Positions 7,299 through 17,311 of a stretch of 64,000 nt of DNA are shown here, one piece after another. This stretch comes from Methylocystis silviterrae (GTDB lineage: Bacteria; Pseudomonadota; Alphaproteobacteria; Rhizobiales; Beijerinckiaceae). Below the pieces are notes generated by a model that was given only the letters and a program-made list of their open reading frames with translations, was not told the origin of the DNA and did no database searches. Position 1 is the first letter of the stretch; each line of letters starts with the position of its first letter. A program made the translations under genes and the position numbers. The stretch covers positions 248,001 through 312,000 of the forward strand of contig NZ_JABVWW010000004.1 of NCBI RefSeq assembly GCF_013350005.1, read 5' to 3'.

Positions 7299-8816
7299 TC
7301 ACTTCGACATTCCGCCCAGCACGCCGCGCAGAATTTGGCGCGCGATCTGTGTGCCGGCGGACCGCGCCGCCGATTGGATCGCGGCGCGCGCCGCAAGTTC
7401 CACGGGCGACATGCGTTTCTTGTCGCCCTTGCCAAAGATGCCCCCCAATATGCGGCCGAGCGCGCCGAGCAGACCGCCGCCTGCGCCGCTTTCGGCCGCA
7501 CCCTTGACGGCGCGCGCCTGCAGCATTTCGAAAGCGGATTCGCGATCCACCATCGTGTCGTATTTTCCCCCGAAGGCGCTCGCGGCCATGACGGCCTTCC
7601 GCTCCTGCGGCGATATCGGTCCAACGCGGGCGGACGGCGGCGCGATCAGCGTTCGTTCGACGACTTCCGGCGTTCCCTTGGCGTCGAGCATTGAGACGAG
7701 CGCTTCGCCGACTCCAAGCTGCATGATCGCCTCGGCTTCCTCGAGGGCGCGATTGTCGCGAAAGGTCTCGGCGGCGGCGCGCACCGCCTTCTGATCGCGG
7801 GGCGTGAATGCGCGCAGCACATGTTGGATGCGATTGCCGAGCTGGCCCAGAACCGTGTCCGGCACGTCGAGCGGATTTTGCGTGACGAAATAAACGCCGA
7901 CGCCTTTCGAGCGGATGAGACGCACGACCTGCTCAATCGCGGACAGCAGCGCCTTCGGCGCGTCGTTGAACAGAAGATGCGCCTCGTCGAAGAAGAAGAC
8001 GAGCTTCGGCTTTTCGAGATCGCCCACTTCCGGCAGGGTTTCGAACAGCTCGGAAAGCATCCAAAGAAGGAAGGTCGCGTAGAGCCGCGGCGCGCGCGAC
8101 AGCCTGTCGGCCGCCAGAATATTGATCACCCCGCGGCCGTCGCGATCGACGCGCAGGAAATCCATGATGTCGAGCGCCGGCTCGCCGAAGAAATTTGCGC
8201 CGCCCTGCGTCTCCAGCACCAACAGCTGCCGCTGAATGGCGCCGACGCTCGCGGGCGCCACGTTCCCGTGTGTCTGCTTGTATGTCGCGGCGGCCTCCGC
8301 AACATGCGCGAGCATCGCCCGCAGATCCTTCAAGTCGAGCAGCAACATGCCCTGCTCGTCGGCCGCCTTGAAAACGATATTCAGAACGCCCTCTTGCGTG
8401 TCGTTCAGATCAAGCAGGCGCGAAAGCAGCAGCGGCCCCATTTCCGAGATCGAAGCCCGAACCGGGTGTCCCTGTTCGCCAAAAACGTCCCAGAAGGCGA
8501 CGGGAAACCGATCAGGCTCGTAAGCAACGCCAATCTCCTTGGCGCGTGCGACGAAGGCCGACTTGCCTTCGCCCGGCTGCGACAATCCCGCGAGATCGCC
8601 TTTGACGTCGGCGAGAAAGACGCAGGTTCCGGCGTTCGAGAAGCCTTCGGCGAGCAGCTGCAGCGAAACGGTTTTGCCGCCGCCGGTTGCGCCCGCGATC
8701 AAGCCATGGCGATTGCCAAGCGCGAGCAGAAGGTAGCGGTAAGCGCGCGGTTTTCCGTCCGTTACGCTTGCGCCGACGAGGATTTTGCCTGGAGCGGGGC
8801 TCGGAGTTTCGCTCAT
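7299..8816 (-). CDS. HerA-like helicase/ATPase (DUF853, YjgR-like)
   Basis: The 505-residue P-loop NTPase is related to the FtsK/HerA superfamily and to E. coli YjgR. Walker A is GATGGGKT at residues 42-49, [11 protein letters not shown] follows, Walker B is [13 protein letters not shown], and the sensor region is [31 protein letters not shown] is typical of DUF853. The C-terminus has a Gly-rich stretch ([21 protein letters not shown]). HerA proteins pump DNA in repair or defence complexes, but no NurA nuclease partner is adjacent, so the cellular role is open. It is transcribed divergently from the secreted-protein/SCO genes. Confidence 0.88.
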   Translation of the reverse strand: MSETPSPAPGKILVGASVTDGKPRAYRYLLLALGNRHGLIAGATGGGKTVSLQLLAEGFSNAGTCVFLADVKGDLAGLSQPGEGKSAFVARAKEIGVAYEPDRFPVAFWDVFGEQGHPVRASISEMGPLLLSRLLDLNDTQEGVLNIVFKAADEQGMLLLDLKDLRAMLAHVAEAAATYKQTHGNVAPASVGAIQRQLLVLETQGGANFFGEPALDIMDFLRVDRDGRGVINILAADRLSRAPRLYATFLLWMLSELFETLPEVGDLEKPKLVFFFDEAHLLFNDAPKALLSAIEQVVRLIRSKGVGVYFVTQNPLDVPDTVLGQLGNRIQHVLRAFTPRDQKAVRAAAETFRDNRALEEAEAIMQLGVGEALVSMLDAKGTPEVVERTLIAPPSARVGPISPQERKAVMAASAFGGKYDTMVDRESAFEMLQARAVKGAAESGAGGGLLGALGRILGGIFGKGDKKRMSPVELAARAAIQSAARSAGTQIARQILRGVLGGMSK

Positions 8817-8969
8817 GGTTAAAGCGCTTTCACAGTCAGGAATCGCAATTGCGCGAAGCTACACCATCGGCGCGGGACGCGCATGTTCGGCCGGTTCGGC
8901 GTGGTCTCGGCGCGACAGCGCTTGGCGAATGCAAAAGGGCGGGATAAGTTCCCGCCGGGAGAAGGTCCA

Positions 8970-9320
8970 ATGAAGCTACGCTTGGCGATGATCGGCGTCA
9001 TCGCCGCCGCCGGCGTCGCGCAGGCGGTCGGCGCAACGAAGCCGCGAACGGCGCCGGCGAAGCTGGCGCAAACCGTCGATCTGGAGAACCAGCGTCCCGT
9101 GCCGCTGAAAAGCTTCGAGATCGTCATGGCGGCAAAAGATAAGTCCCCGGAAGCCATCGTCGGCAAGCTCGATACGCCGCTGGCCGCGGGAGGCCGCATG
9201 CGGTTTCCGATCACCGGCGCCAGAGGTTGCCGCTTTCAGGCGCGTTGGGCGTTCGACGACGCGAAGGATTCAGGCGACGTGGACTTATGCAATGACGCCC
9301 ATATAGTTTTCGCGGACTGA
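8970..9320 (+). CDS. Small secreted hypothetical protein
   Basis: The 116-residue protein has a signal peptide (hydrophobic core LAMIGVIAAAGVAQAVGA). The mature part contains VDLENQRPVPLKSFEIV, VGKLDTPLAAGG, GCRFQARWAFDD and DVDLCNDAHIVF, with two cysteines that could form one disulfide. The ATG at 8970 is chosen because GGGAGAAGG precedes it; the frame extends upstream without a comparable ribosome-binding site. Likely periplasmic, function unknown. It lies just upstream of the SCO gene in the same direction. Confidence 0.7.
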   Translation: MKLRLAMIGVIAAAGVAQAVGATKPRTAPAKLAQTVDLENQRPVPLKSFEIVMAAKDKSPEAIVGKLDTPLAAGGRMRFPITGARGCRFQARWAFDDAKDSGDVDLCNDAHIVFAD

Positions 9321-9391
9321 TCCTATCCGCGGTTCGCGAAGCGGACCCGCTGCGGCGCGCGCCGCCCATGACAACAATCAGGAAACGCACG

Positions 9392-10039
9392 ATGGCCAAC
9401 GGATCGAAGGGTGGCGCAAAGGGAATGAAGCGCAGCGCAAAGGGCGCACAATCCGCCAGCGGACCAGGCATCTCGAGGCCGCTGCTGATCGGCGTCGGCG
9501 CTGTCTTCGCGCTCATGTTCGGCGCCTTTGTCTACTTCACCAGCGGCAAGCCGACGACGTCGACGGAAATCATCGGCGGACCTTTTCAGCTCACCGCGCA
9601 TACCGGGCAGCAGGTGACAGAGCAGGATTTTCTCGGCCGCCCCTTCCTCGTCTTCTTCGGCTATACGCATTGTCCCGATATTTGTCACACCACGCTCTTC
9701 GAGATGTCGGAGATCTTGCGGGCGATGGGACCGGATACGAAAGTCGGCGCGCTGTTCGTCACCGTCGATCCGGAACGGGACACGCCAGAGGCTCTCAAAG
9801 ACTATCTCTCCAATTTCGATCCGCGCATCATCGGCGTCACCGGTCCGCGCGCTTCGATCGATCCCGTGTTGCGGGAATATCGCATCTTCTCTAAGCGTGC
9901 GCCTGGCAAGGACGAGGACTATTCCGTCGACCACACCACCGTCGTCTATCTGATGGACAAGAACGGCCGCTTCGTGAGCCCGTTCAACGTGGCGCGACGC
10001 CCTGCCGAAGGCGCGCGTGAGCTTGAACGCCATCTGTAG
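9392..10039 (+). CDS. SCO1/SenC-family copper protein (cytochrome oxidase assembly)
   Basis: The 215-residue protein is anchored by one N-terminal transmembrane helix (about residues 35-55) and has a periplasmic thioredoxin-like domain. The copper site is complete: the CxxxC motif in GYTHCPDICHTT and the distal His in YSVDHTTVVYLMD. TVDPERDTPEALKDYL is also typical. SCO proteins deliver copper to the CuA site of cytochrome c oxidase or act as thiol reductases there. No oxidase genes are adjacent. The start at 9392 has AGGAAA six bases upstream; the ATG at 9368 has none. The N-terminus is Lys/Gly-rich. Confidence 0.92.
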   Translation: MANGSKGGAKGMKRSAKGAQSASGPGISRPLLIGVGAVFALMFGAFVYFTSGKPTTSTEIIGGPFQLTAHTGQQVTEQDFLGRPFLVFFGYTHCPDICHTTLFEMSEILRAMGPDTKVGALFVTVDPERDTPEALKDYLSNFDPRIIGVTGPRASIDPVLREYRIFSKRAPGKDEDYSVDHTTVVYLMDKNGRFVSPFNVARRPAEGARELERHL

Positions 10040-10147
10040 CGCGCGCGGTCGCCTGCATCGCAGAGCGCGCAAAAAAGCAACGCAAGGGAAATATTTTCAT
10101 CACGCCGCAATTTTGGAACTCGCGACTCATATGGCCTTTGCGCTAGC

Positions 10148-10924
10148 ATGAGCGCTATGCTTCGACTCCTGCGCGAAGGACCGGCGCCAACTGGCGGCGC
10201 GTCGATTCTCACATTGGTCCACGCCGGCGAAACGATCCTCGTCGCTTTGCGTCGGTCACAGAATGCGCGGCGATTCACTTTGCGCGTGCGCTTCGCCGCA
10301 CGCGATGCGGTGTTGACGATGCCGAAGCGGGCGTCGTTGCGCGATGCGAGAGATTTCGCTCAGCGCCACGCCGCCTGGCTCGCTTCGCGTCTCGACAGGC
10401 TTCCTGCAACCATTCCTTTCGCGCATGGTTCGGTCGCGCCTCTTCGCGGCATCGATCATATGATCGCCCATCATCCGGACCGCCGCGGGGTCACCTGGAT
10501 CGAGCCAAGAGACGACGCTGAGGCTCCCTTCGCGCTTTGCGTCGCCGGTCAGACCGAACATGTGCACCGCCGCGTTCAGGACTATTTGAAGCGGGAGGCG
10601 CGGCGCGACCTTGAGGAGGCGGTCGCCCGTCATACCGGCGCGCTCAGTCTGCCGCCCCGCGGCGTCGGCCTGCGCGATCCGATCAGCCGATGGGGATCGT
10701 GTTCGGCCTCCGGCTCGCTGAACTTTTCCTGGCGGCTGATCATGGCGCCGCCGTTCGTGCTCGATTACCTCGCCGCCCACGAGGTCGCGCATCTCGTGCA
10801 TCTCGACCATTCGCCGCGATTTTGGAAGCTGACGCGGCGGCTCTGCGCCGACACGGATCACGCCGAAGCCTGGCTCTCCGCCCATGGCGCGCACCTTCAC
10901 AAATATGGAGCCAAGCCGCGATGA
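10148..10924 (+). CDS. YgjP-type zinc metallopeptidase (DUF45, M48-related)
   Basis: The 258-residue predicted metallopeptidase has its zinc site in AAHEVAHLVHLDHSPRFW: HExxH-like HEVAH plus a downstream His, as in the YgjP/DUF45 family. SRWGSCSASGSLNFSWRL is another family hallmark. The first about 60 residues contain RRSQNARRFTLRVRF, and no signal peptide is seen, so it is probably cytoplasmic. The physiological substrate of this family is not established. Its stop overlaps the start of the next gene (ATGA), implying coupling. Confidence 0.9.
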   Translation: MSAMLRLLREGPAPTGGASILTLVHAGETILVALRRSQNARRFTLRVRFAARDAVLTMPKRASLRDARDFAQRHAAWLASRLDRLPATIPFAHGSVAPLRGIDHMIAHHPDRRGVTWIEPRDDAEAPFALCVAGQTEHVHRRVQDYLKREARRDLEEAVARHTGALSLPPRGVGLRDPISRWGSCSASGSLNFSWRLIMAPPFVLDYLAAHEVAHLVHLDHSPRFWKLTRRLCADTDHAEAWLSAHGAHLHKYGAKPR

Positions 10925-11448
10925 TCGACCGCCGCCGCCTGCTCGGATTCGCCCTGCTCCTGACCCTGCCGCTGTCGCAAGCCGCGTCGGCGCTGGCCGA
11001 AGAGCCGCGCAACCGGCTGCTCGTTCTCGATTTCGAGCTGGTCGACACGTCAAACGAGCCTGTCGACCAAAGCGCCGAACATGCAAAAAGACTGGCGCGG
11101 GCGCGTGACGACATCGGCGCGGGACTCGCCGCGCGGCGCGTCTATGAGGTCGTCGACCGAGCCCCGATCGCGGCGGATCTCGACGCGATCTTGAAACAAA
11201 CCTACATTCGCACCTGCAACGGCTGCGAATTGTCGCTTGCCCGCAAGGCCGGGGCCGATCTCGTTCTGACGGGCGTCGTCAATAAAGTCAGCACGCTGAT
11301 CCTCAGCATGGGCGTTTCAATCGCGCGCGTTTCGACGGGCGAGCTGATCTATCATCAGGGGTTCGATTTTCGCGGCGATAATGATCAATCCTGGGCGCGC
11401 GCGACGAAATTCTTCGTCGATCGCATCGCCCGCGATCCGCCGAATTGA
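10921..11448 (+). CDS. Secreted DUF2380/DUF3280-like protein
   Basis: The 175-residue protein has a signal peptide (RRRLLGFALLLTLPLSQAASALA, possibly Tat-like because of the Arg run). The mature part begins NRLLVLDFELVDTSNEPVD, contains CNGCE, and has a C-terminal beta-rich part, LVLTGVVNKVSTLILSMGV then GELIYHQGFDFRGDNDQSWARA. This matches the DUF2380 family of periplasmic proteins, members of which occur near methanol-oxidation genes in methylotrophs; no such genes are visible here. The start codon overlaps the stop of the metallopeptidase gene by four bases. Function is unknown. Confidence 0.75.
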   Translation: MIDRRRLLGFALLLTLPLSQAASALAEEPRNRLLVLDFELVDTSNEPVDQSAEHAKRLARARDDIGAGLAARRVYEVVDRAPIAADLDAILKQTYIRTCNGCELSLARKAGADLVLTGVVNKVSTLILSMGVSIARVSTGELIYHQGFDFRGDNDQSWARATKFFVDRIARDPPN

Positions 11449-11463
11449 GCGAAGGAGGCCCGT

Positions 11464-12456
11464 ATGAGCCAGAGCGCTGGCTGTGAACCGACGGCGACGT
11501 CGCGCCCGCCCTGGTCCATGGTGGCGCAAGCCCGCACGCGCGGCGCCTTGCTTGACGCGCTGGTGCGTCGGGCGCAGGCGCTGCCGCCCATCCGCATGGG
11601 CGTCATCCATCCTTGCGACGCGCGCTCGGTCGAAGGCGCGATCGCCGCGCGCGACAAAGGGCTGATCGTCCCGACTCTCATCGGACCACGAGCGAAGATC
11701 GAGGCGGCCGCGCGCGCGAGCGGCGTCTCGCTCGAAGGCGTCGAGATCGTCGACGCGCCACACAGCCACGCCGCCGCCGATCAAGCGGTGGAGCTCGTGC
11801 GCCGCGGCCGGCTGCATGCCCTGATGAAAGGCGCGCTGCACACGGACGAGCTGATGACCGCGGTCATACGCGACGGGGCCGGCCTGCGCACGGACCGGCG
11901 GATCAGCCATGTCTTTGTGATCGACGCGCCGTATTATCACAAGTTGCTGCTCGTCACCGACGCCGCGATCAACATTGCGCCGACGCTCGACACAAAGCGC
12001 GACATCGTGCGCAACGCCGTCGATCTCGCGCATGCGATCGGCATCGAGCGTCCCAAAGTGGCGCTGCTTTCGGCCGTGGAGACGGTCGAGGGGAAAATCC
12101 CGTCGACGATCGAAGCGGCGGCGCTCTGCAAGATGGCCGACCGCGGCCAGATCGCCGGCGCCGAGCTTGACGGACCGCTGGCCTTCGACAACGCCATCTC
12201 GCGCGAAGCGGCCGACGCCAAGCACATTGAGTCCAAGGTCGCCGGCGACGCGGACATTCTGGTCGCGCCCGATCTCGAGGCAGGCAATATTTTGGCGAAG
12301 CAGCTCGTGTTCCTGGGCGGCGCCGATACGGCGGGGCTGGTCCTCGGCGCGCGCGTCCCGATCGTGCTGACGAGCCGCGCCGACGACGTCGATTCGCGCG
12401 TCGTCTCTTCGGCGCTGGCGCAGATTTTCACGCATCGGCCGCGCGCCGCGCCGTAG
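11464..12456 (+). CDS. pta: Phosphate acetyl/butyryltransferase
   Basis: The 330-residue enzyme belongs to the short PTA/PTB class, which interconverts acyl-CoA and acyl phosphate. Family blocks are MGVIHPCDARSVEGAIAA, HALMKGALHTDELM, RRISHVFVID, LVTDAAINIAPTLDTKRDIV and DILVAPDLEAGNILAKQLVFLGGADTAGLVLGARVPIVL. The length and the lack of an N-terminal regulatory domain separate it from the long E. coli Pta. Its N-terminal part also resembles the second half of enoyl-CoA hydratase/phosphate acetyltransferase fusions, but no hydratase domain is present. AAGGAGG precedes the ATG. No acetate kinase gene is adjacent, so the route (acetate overflow or acetyl phosphate) is inferred. Confidence 0.85.
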   Translation: MSQSAGCEPTATSRPPWSMVAQARTRGALLDALVRRAQALPPIRMGVIHPCDARSVEGAIAARDKGLIVPTLIGPRAKIEAAARASGVSLEGVEIVDAPHSHAAADQAVELVRRGRLHALMKGALHTDELMTAVIRDGAGLRTDRRISHVFVIDAPYYHKLLLVTDAAINIAPTLDTKRDIVRNAVDLAHAIGIERPKVALLSAVETVEGKIPSTIEAAALCKMADRGQIAGAELDGPLAFDNAISREAADAKHIESKVAGDADILVAPDLEAGNILAKQLVFLGGADTAGLVLGARVPIVLTSRADDVDSRVVSSALAQIFTHRPRAAP

Positions 12457-12517
12457 AGCGCGCTGCGAATAAGTGGAACCCGGTTTTTCGCGCAAAGCGG
12501 GCGCGCCCAAATGCAGC

Positions 12518-12543
12518 GCGATCTGTCGTTCTCGACAGATCGC
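12518..12543. terminator. Perfect 11-bp hairpin after the phosphotransacetylase gene
   Basis: GCGATCTGTCG, a TTCT loop and CGACAGATCGC form a perfect stem-loop about 60 bases downstream of the stop codon. There is no T-run after it, so it may act as a 3'-end stabiliser or a factor-assisted terminator rather than a classical intrinsic terminator. Confidence 0.5.
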
Positions 12544-12602
12544 CCTCCGCGTGGCAGAACGCGGCGCAAGATTTCCCGAAAAGGGCGGCTGACCTTCGCC
12601 CG

Positions 12603-12719
12603 CATGCTTCGAGACGGCTCCTGCGGCGCCTCCTCAGCATGAGGGCGCAAGCGGCGCGCTTTACGTTTCCTCATCCTGAGGAGCCCGCGGAGCGGGCGTC
12701 TCGACGGACGAGGAAACGT
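12603..12719. repeat. Two opposed copies of a dispersed CATCCTGAGG-type palindromic repeat
   Basis: 12603-12643 carries the repeat in one orientation (CATGCTTCGAGACGG to CTCAGCATGAGG). 12663-12719 carries the other orientation, with arms ACGTTTCCTC and GAGGAAACGT around CATCCTGAGGAGCCCGCGG and the GGGCGTCTCGACGGACGAGG unit. This repeat family is frequent between genes in Hyphomicrobiales. It fills the gap before pheS, which otherwise holds nothing I recognise. Confidence 0.75.
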
Positions 12720-12736
12720 CCACATTAGAAACCAAT

Positions 12737-13816
12737 ATGACCGACCTCGCCAAACTCGAAGAAGACACGCTGCGCCAGATCGACGAGGCCGCCGACGAGG
12801 CGGCGCTCGAAGCCGTGCGCCTCTCCTCGCTCGGCAAGAAGGGCGCGATTTCGGCGCTGCTCGCAACGCTGGGCAAAATGTCGCCCGAGGACCGCAAGAC
12901 CGAGGGCGCGAAGATCAACGCGCTGAAAGACAAGGCGGCCGAGGCGATCGCCGCGCGGCGCGAACAGCTTGCCGAAGCGGCTTTGGAGACGCGCCTTGCG
13001 GCCGAGACGCTCGATATGACGCTGCCTGCGCCGGCGGGACCGCTGGAGCGCGGTCGCATCCATCCGATTTCGCAGGTCACGGACGAGCTCTCCATCATCT
13101 TTGCCGATATGGGCTTTGCGGTCGCCGAGGGGCCGGACATCGAGAGCGACGACTATAATTTCACCAAGCTCAACTTCCCGGAGGGGCATCCGGCGCGGGA
13201 GATGCAGGACACGTTCTTTCTGACCGCCGAGTCAGGAGAGAAGCGGCTGCTGCGCACCCATACGAGCCCGGTGCAGGTGCGCACCATGCTGTCGCAGACG
13301 CCGCCGATCCGGGTCATCTGCCCGGGCCGGGTCTATCGCTGCGACTTCGACCAGACGCATACGCCGATGTTCCATCAGATCGAAGGACTCGTCATCGATG
13401 AGACGACGCATCTCGGGCATCTCAAATGGACGCTCGAAGAATTTTTAAGGAGCTTCTTCGAGGTGAAGGGCGTCAAGCTGCGCTTTCGTCCCTCCTTCTT
13501 CCCCTTCACCGAGCCCTCGATGGAGGTCGACGTTCAGTGCCGGCGCCAGGGCGGCGAAATCCGCTTCGGCGAGGGCGAAGACTGGATGGAGATTCTGGGC
13601 TGCGGCATGGTGCATCCCAATGTGCTGAGAAATTGCGGGATCGATCCCGACCGCTATCAGGGTTTCGCCTTCGGAGTCGGCGTCGACCGCCTCGCCATGC
13701 TCAAATATGGCATGTCGGATCTACGCGCCTTTTTCGACGCCGACACGCGCTGGCTGGAGCACTATGGGTTCAGGCCGCTCGATTTCCCGACGCTGGCGGG
13801 CGGATTGAGCGGTTAG
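12737..13816 (+). CDS. pheS: Phenylalanyl-tRNA synthetase alpha subunit
   Basis: The 359-residue alpha subunit of the (alpha-beta)2 enzyme charges tRNA-Phe in the cytoplasm. The N-terminal coiled-coil tRNA-binding arm covers about residues 1-90 ([17 protein letters not shown]). The class II catalytic core has [22 protein letters not shown], motif 2 in [26 protein letters not shown], and motif 3 in [32 protein letters not shown] is the phenylalanine-pocket region. pheT follows 191 bases downstream with palindromic repeats in between. The length is normal for the family. Confidence 0.97.
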   Translation: MTDLAKLEEDTLRQIDEAADEAALEAVRLSSLGKKGAISALLATLGKMSPEDRKTEGAKINALKDKAAEAIAARREQLAEAALETRLAAETLDMTLPAPAGPLERGRIHPISQVTDELSIIFADMGFAVAEGPDIESDDYNFTKLNFPEGHPAREMQDTFFLTAESGEKRLLRTHTSPVQVRTMLSQTPPIRVICPGRVYRCDFDQTHTPMFHQIEGLVIDETTHLGHLKWTLEEFLRSFFEVKGVKLRFRPSFFPFTEPSMEVDVQCRRQGGEIRFGEGEDWMEILGCGMVHPNVLRNCGIDPDRYQGFAFGVGVDRLAMLKYGMSDLRAFFDADTRWLEHYGFRPLDFPTLAGGLSG

Positions 13817-13830
13817 CAACAACCTCGCGG

Positions 13831-13965
13831 CGTCATGGCCGGGCTTGTCCCGGCCATCCACGCAAAGATCACCAGTCATAGAGACACGAAGCAAATGACG
13901 CCGCTCACTTTCATTATTCCGCAGCCTCACGGCGTGGATGCCCGCGACAAGCGCGGGCATGACGC
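13831..13965. repeat. Pair of inverted dispersed palindromes between pheS and pheT
   Basis: 13831-13863 (CGTCATGGCCGGGCTTGTCC and onward to CCATCCACG) and 13931-13965 (GCGTGGATGCCCGCGACAAG to GGGCATGACGC) are inverted relative to each other. Each contains a GGCCGGG/CCCGGCC-type or GCCCGCG/CGCGGGC hairpin. This repeat unit is widespread between genes in Hyphomicrobiales. Together they could fold into one large cruciform in the pheS-pheT spacer. Confidence 0.8.
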
Positions 13966-14007
13966 GCCCTTGGCGCCGGCGCTCGACAACTTCAAAGTTC
14001 TCAACAA

Positions 14008-16422
14008 ATGAAACTCACCCTCTCCTGGCTCAAGGAACATCTCGACACGTCGGCTTCGCTCAGCGAGATCGTCGAGACGCTGACGCGCATCGGCCTTGAA
14101 GTCGAATATGTGCACGACCCCGCCGCGCAACTTAAAGACTTCACCATCGCGCAAGTGATCGAGGCGAAGCCGCATCCAAACGCCGACCGTTTGCGGGTCT
14201 GCATGGTCGACACGGGGAGCGGCGCGCCCGTGCAGGTGGTCTGCGGCGCGCCGAACGCGCGCACCGGCATGAAGAGCGTCTTTTCAGCGCCAGGGACATA
14301 CATTCCCGGAAAGAAGATCACGCTCGGCAAGGGCGTCATCCGCGGCGTCGAATCGCTCGGCATGCTGTGCTCTGCGGCCGAACTCGAACTTTCCAACGAT
14401 CATGAAGGCATCATTGATCTGCCGGAAGACGCGCCGGTCGGCGCCGTCTATGCGCAATGGGCCAGGCTCGACGATCCCATTATCGAGATCAATCTGACGC
14501 CGAACCGGCCGGACGCCGCCGGCGTCTACGGCATCGCGCGCGACCTCGCGGCGGCGGAGCTCGGCGTCCTTAAGACCAAGGACATTGCGCCCGTTGAGGG
14601 TGAATTCCCCTGCCCCGTCGGCGTGACGCTGGACTTCGCGCAAGAAGACAAATATCTCGCGCCCTTCTTCGGCCTGCGTCTCGTGCGCGGCGTCAAGAAC
14701 GGACCCAGCCCCGCCTGGCTGCAGGCGCGCTTACGCGAAATCGGCCTTCGCCCGATCAACGCTCTGGTCGACATCACCAATTTTCTCACCTTCGACCGCG
14801 CTCGGCCGTTGCATGTCTTCGACGCGAAAAAGGTGAAGGGCGATCTCGTCGTGCGCCGCGCGAAGATGGGCGAGACGCTGCTCGCCCTCGACGGACGGAC
14901 CTATGAACTCGACGAGAGCATGGTCGTCATCTGCGACGACAACGGGCCGGAATCGCTTGCGGGCGTCATGGGCGGCGAGGCCTCAGGCTGCGATGACTCG
15001 ACGACCGACGTGCTGATCGAAACGGCGCTGTGGGACCCGATGAATATCGCGCACACCGGCCGCAAGCTCGGCATTGTCACCGACGCGCGCTACCGTTTCG
15101 AGCGCGGCGTCGATCCGGCCTTTGCGCTGCCGGGGATCGAGCTTGCGACGCAGCTCGTGCTGGAATTCTGCGGCGGCGAGCCGTCCGAACTCACGCTCGC
15201 GGGCGAACTGCCGCTGCTCTCGCGCGCCATCAATTTTCCCTGGAGCGAAACCAAGCGGCTCACGGGTATCGACGCGCCGCGTGAAGACGCGGCGAAGATT
15301 CTCGAGCGCCTCGGCTTCAGCGTCGAGAGCGCCGGCGCCGACATCGCCCATGTCGCCGCGCCGAGCTGGCGTCCGGATATCGAGGGCAAGGCGGACATCG
15401 TTGAGGAAGTCGTGCGCATGATCGGCGTCGACAATGTGCCCTCAACGCCGCTGCCGCGCGCCGAGGGCGTCGCGCCGCCCGTGCTGACGATGATGCAGAA
15501 ACGCGCCCGCAACGCCCGCCGCGCGCTCGCCAGCCAGGGCCTCGTCGAGGCGGTGACGTGGTCCTTCGTCTCCAAGGAGCAGGCGGAGGCGTTTGGCGGC
15601 GGCAAGCCGTCGCTGGCGCTCGCCAATCCGATCGCCGCCGATCTTTCCGACATGCGGCCGAGCCTGTTGCCGGGCCTCGTCGCGGCCGCCGGCCGCAACG
15701 CCGCTCGGGGGCTTGGCGATCAAAACCTGTTCGAAGTCGGCCAGATCTTCTTCGACGCCGCCGATACCGGCCAGCGCCTCGCAGCGGCGGGCGTGCGGCG
15801 CGGCCTCGCCGGCGCAGGCCGTCACTGGTCGGCGCCGGCGCGCGAGGCCGCCGCCTTCGACGCCAAGGCCGACGCCATCGCGCTGCTGAATGCGCTCGGC
15901 GTCGCTGCCGGCGGCTTGCAGATCGTTTCCGGCGGGCCGGCGTGGTTTCATCCCGGCCGCTCGGCGACGCTGCAATTCGGGCCGAAGAACATCGTCGGCC
16001 ATGTCGGCGAATTGCATCCGCGCGCGCTGAAAATCATGGATGTCGAGGGGCCGGTCGCGGCGTTCGAGATCATTCTCGACGCGCTTCCCGCCCCCAAGGC
16101 GAAGCCGACGAAGATCAAGCCGAAGCTGGAGATTTCCGATCTCCAGCCGGTTTCGCGCGATTTCGCCTTCATCGTCGATCGCACAGCGGCGGCCGGCGAT
16201 CTGGTGAAGGCGGCGCAGGGCGCCGACCGGACCCTGATCGCCGATGTCTCCGTTTTCGACGTCTATGAGGGCAAGGGCGTCCCAGAGGGCAGAAAATCGA
16301 TCGGCCTCGCCGTCACGCTGCAGCCGCGTGAAAGGACCCTAACGGACGCGGAAATCGAGACGGTGGCGCAGAAGATCGTGGCGGAGGCGCAAAAGAAATG
16401 CGGCGCGACGCTGAGGGGATGA
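14008..16422 (+). CDS. pheT: Phenylalanyl-tRNA synthetase beta subunit
   Basis: The 804-residue beta subunit has the full bacterial domain set. There is an N-terminal domain ([10 protein letters not shown]), then an EMAP-like tRNA-binding domain at about 40-150 ([19 protein letters not shown]). The B3/B4 editing domain is at about 210-385 ([28 protein letters not shown]). The B5 domain follows at about 405-480, then the catalytic-like core with [16 protein letters not shown]. The C-terminal anticodon-binding FDX-ACB domain ([32 protein letters not shown]) is last. It pairs with the upstream pheS product. Its stop overlaps the start of a small downstream gene. Confidence 0.97.
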   Translation: MKLTLSWLKEHLDTSASLSEIVETLTRIGLEVEYVHDPAAQLKDFTIAQVIEAKPHPNADRLRVCMVDTGSGAPVQVVCGAPNARTGMKSVFSAPGTYIPGKKITLGKGVIRGVESLGMLCSAAELELSNDHEGIIDLPEDAPVGAVYAQWARLDDPIIEINLTPNRPDAAGVYGIARDLAAAELGVLKTKDIAPVEGEFPCPVGVTLDFAQEDKYLAPFFGLRLVRGVKNGPSPAWLQARLREIGLRPINALVDITNFLTFDRARPLHVFDAKKVKGDLVVRRAKMGETLLALDGRTYELDESMVVICDDNGPESLAGVMGGEASGCDDSTTDVLIETALWDPMNIAHTGRKLGIVTDARYRFERGVDPAFALPGIELATQLVLEFCGGEPSELTLAGELPLLSRAINFPWSETKRLTGIDAPREDAAKILERLGFSVESAGADIAHVAAPSWRPDIEGKADIVEEVVRMIGVDNVPSTPLPRAEGVAPPVLTMMQKRARNARRALASQGLVEAVTWSFVSKEQAEAFGGGKPSLALANPIAADLSDMRPSLLPGLVAAAGRNAARGLGDQNLFEVGQIFFDAADTGQRLAAAGVRRGLAGAGRHWSAPAREAAAFDAKADAIALLNALGVAAGGLQIVSGGPAWFHPGRSATLQFGPKNIVGHVGELHPRALKIMDVEGPVAAFEIILDALPAPKAKPTKIKPKLEISDLQPVSRDFAFIVDRTAAAGDLVKAAQGADRTLIADVSVFDVYEGKGVPEGRKSIGLAVTLQPRERTLTDAEIETVAQKIVAEAQKKCGATLRG

Positions 16423-16811
16423 GCCGCCGTCATCTCCAGCGCCATGAAGCCGTCCAAAGCCGTGAAGCGGCCGCTGGATGGCTTTTTCGCGAAGCTCCTC
16501 GTCACGGCTTGACCGTGGCGGTTGCGGCATTCCTTGCTGTCCTCGCTGCTCCGGCGCTCGCCGCGCCGCGAAGCATCGACGATTGCGAAGCGATCAAGGA
16601 GGCGGACGCCTATAACCGCTGCCTCGCCTCCTTCGGGCCGATGCGCGGCCAGCATGGGGCGACCTATCCCGGCGTCGCCAGCGAGGGCGGCCACAGCGGA
16701 AAAGCTTCGGGCCGCAGCGTCTCTCGTCCCGCGTCGCGCTCCGGGCGCGCCGAGCTTTCGCGCGGGCGCGGCGGCCGCGTGCGGATGGAGTTCACGCCGG
16801 GGCGGCGGTAA
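16419..16811 (+). CDS. Small secreted hypothetical protein downstream of pheT
   Basis: The 130-residue frame starts at an ATG overlapping the pheT stop (ATGA). A hydrophobic stretch [21 protein letters not shown] at about residues 35-55 looks like a signal sequence, but it lies further in than usual, so the true start may be internal. After it come [23 protein letters not shown], with two cysteines, and then a Gly/Arg/Ser-rich tail ending [10 protein letters not shown]. The [20 protein letters not shown] motif recurs in small exported alphaproteobacterial proteins of unknown function. Another short frame (ATG at 16444) runs into the same region, so an upstream frameshift is possible. Confidence 0.6.
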   Translation: MSRRHLQRHEAVQSREAAAGWLFREAPRHGLTVAVAAFLAVLAAPALAAPRSIDDCEAIKEADAYNRCLASFGPMRGQHGATYPGVASEGGHSGKASGRSVSRPASRSGRAELSRGRGGRVRMEFTPGRR

Positions 16812-17311
16812 CGCCGCTGAACTGGGTGAGAAACATCGTTTTCCCTCTTGGCAAACCGCTCCACTCCCCTTAAATAGACGATCCGGGGCTGGCCAATCGA
16901 CGTGCGGCCCCATTTTCAGATTTGAGCTTCCGCCTCGACCCAAGCCGCTACAGGACTTAGGAAAAGGCGGTGGATAGGCCGGCGGACCCGGGGGTTCTCC
17001 CTCGTGTCCCGTCCGGCCATGTCCTGTCCGAGACTGCCGGCGCACGCAAGGGGTTTCAACCCTGTAGCGGCTCAATCGGCCCAAGGGAAGGCGGAGCGAT
17101 CCGTCGTCTTGAAGGCGGCCTGCACAGACGGGGAAACCGGAATTTTAAAGGCCGCAAGCGGGCTTCCCGCGAGCGTCCTTCGAATTTGGTTCGCGCCCCT
17201 TCAACCGCCGCGGCGTTGCGCCGTGACGGGGACAGGATCTACGGCGTCGCTCGCCTCAAGCGAGCGGCATGTCGCAACCGGCGGGATTCCCGCCAGTTAG
17301 AGAGAGCAACC
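16812..17311 (+). promoter_or_regulatory. 500-bp non-coding leader of the rplJ-rplL-rpoBC operon with inverted repeats
   Basis: No convincing gene is present. AGCCGCTACAGG (16943-16954) and CCTGTAGCGGCT (17061-17072) are a perfect 12-bp inverted repeat 106 bases apart. A GGGTT-TC-AACCC hairpin abuts the second arm. Nearer the gene, CGCTCGC-CTCAA-GCGAGCG (17248-17266) and GGCGGG-ATT-CCCGCC (17280-17294) are perfect hairpins, the last ending 17 bases before the rplJ GTG. Ribosomal L10-L12 operons are known to be autoregulated through leader RNA bound by L10(L12)4. I infer the same here, but I cannot match this leader to a known Rfam fold by eye. Confidence 0.55.

Noticed and set aside
16444-16512. 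Short frame [20 protein letters not shown] after pheT as a true N-terminus of the small exported protein
   Set aside because: It ends in a stop and is in a different frame from the signal-like segment; a frameshift is possible but cannot be shown from one sequence.
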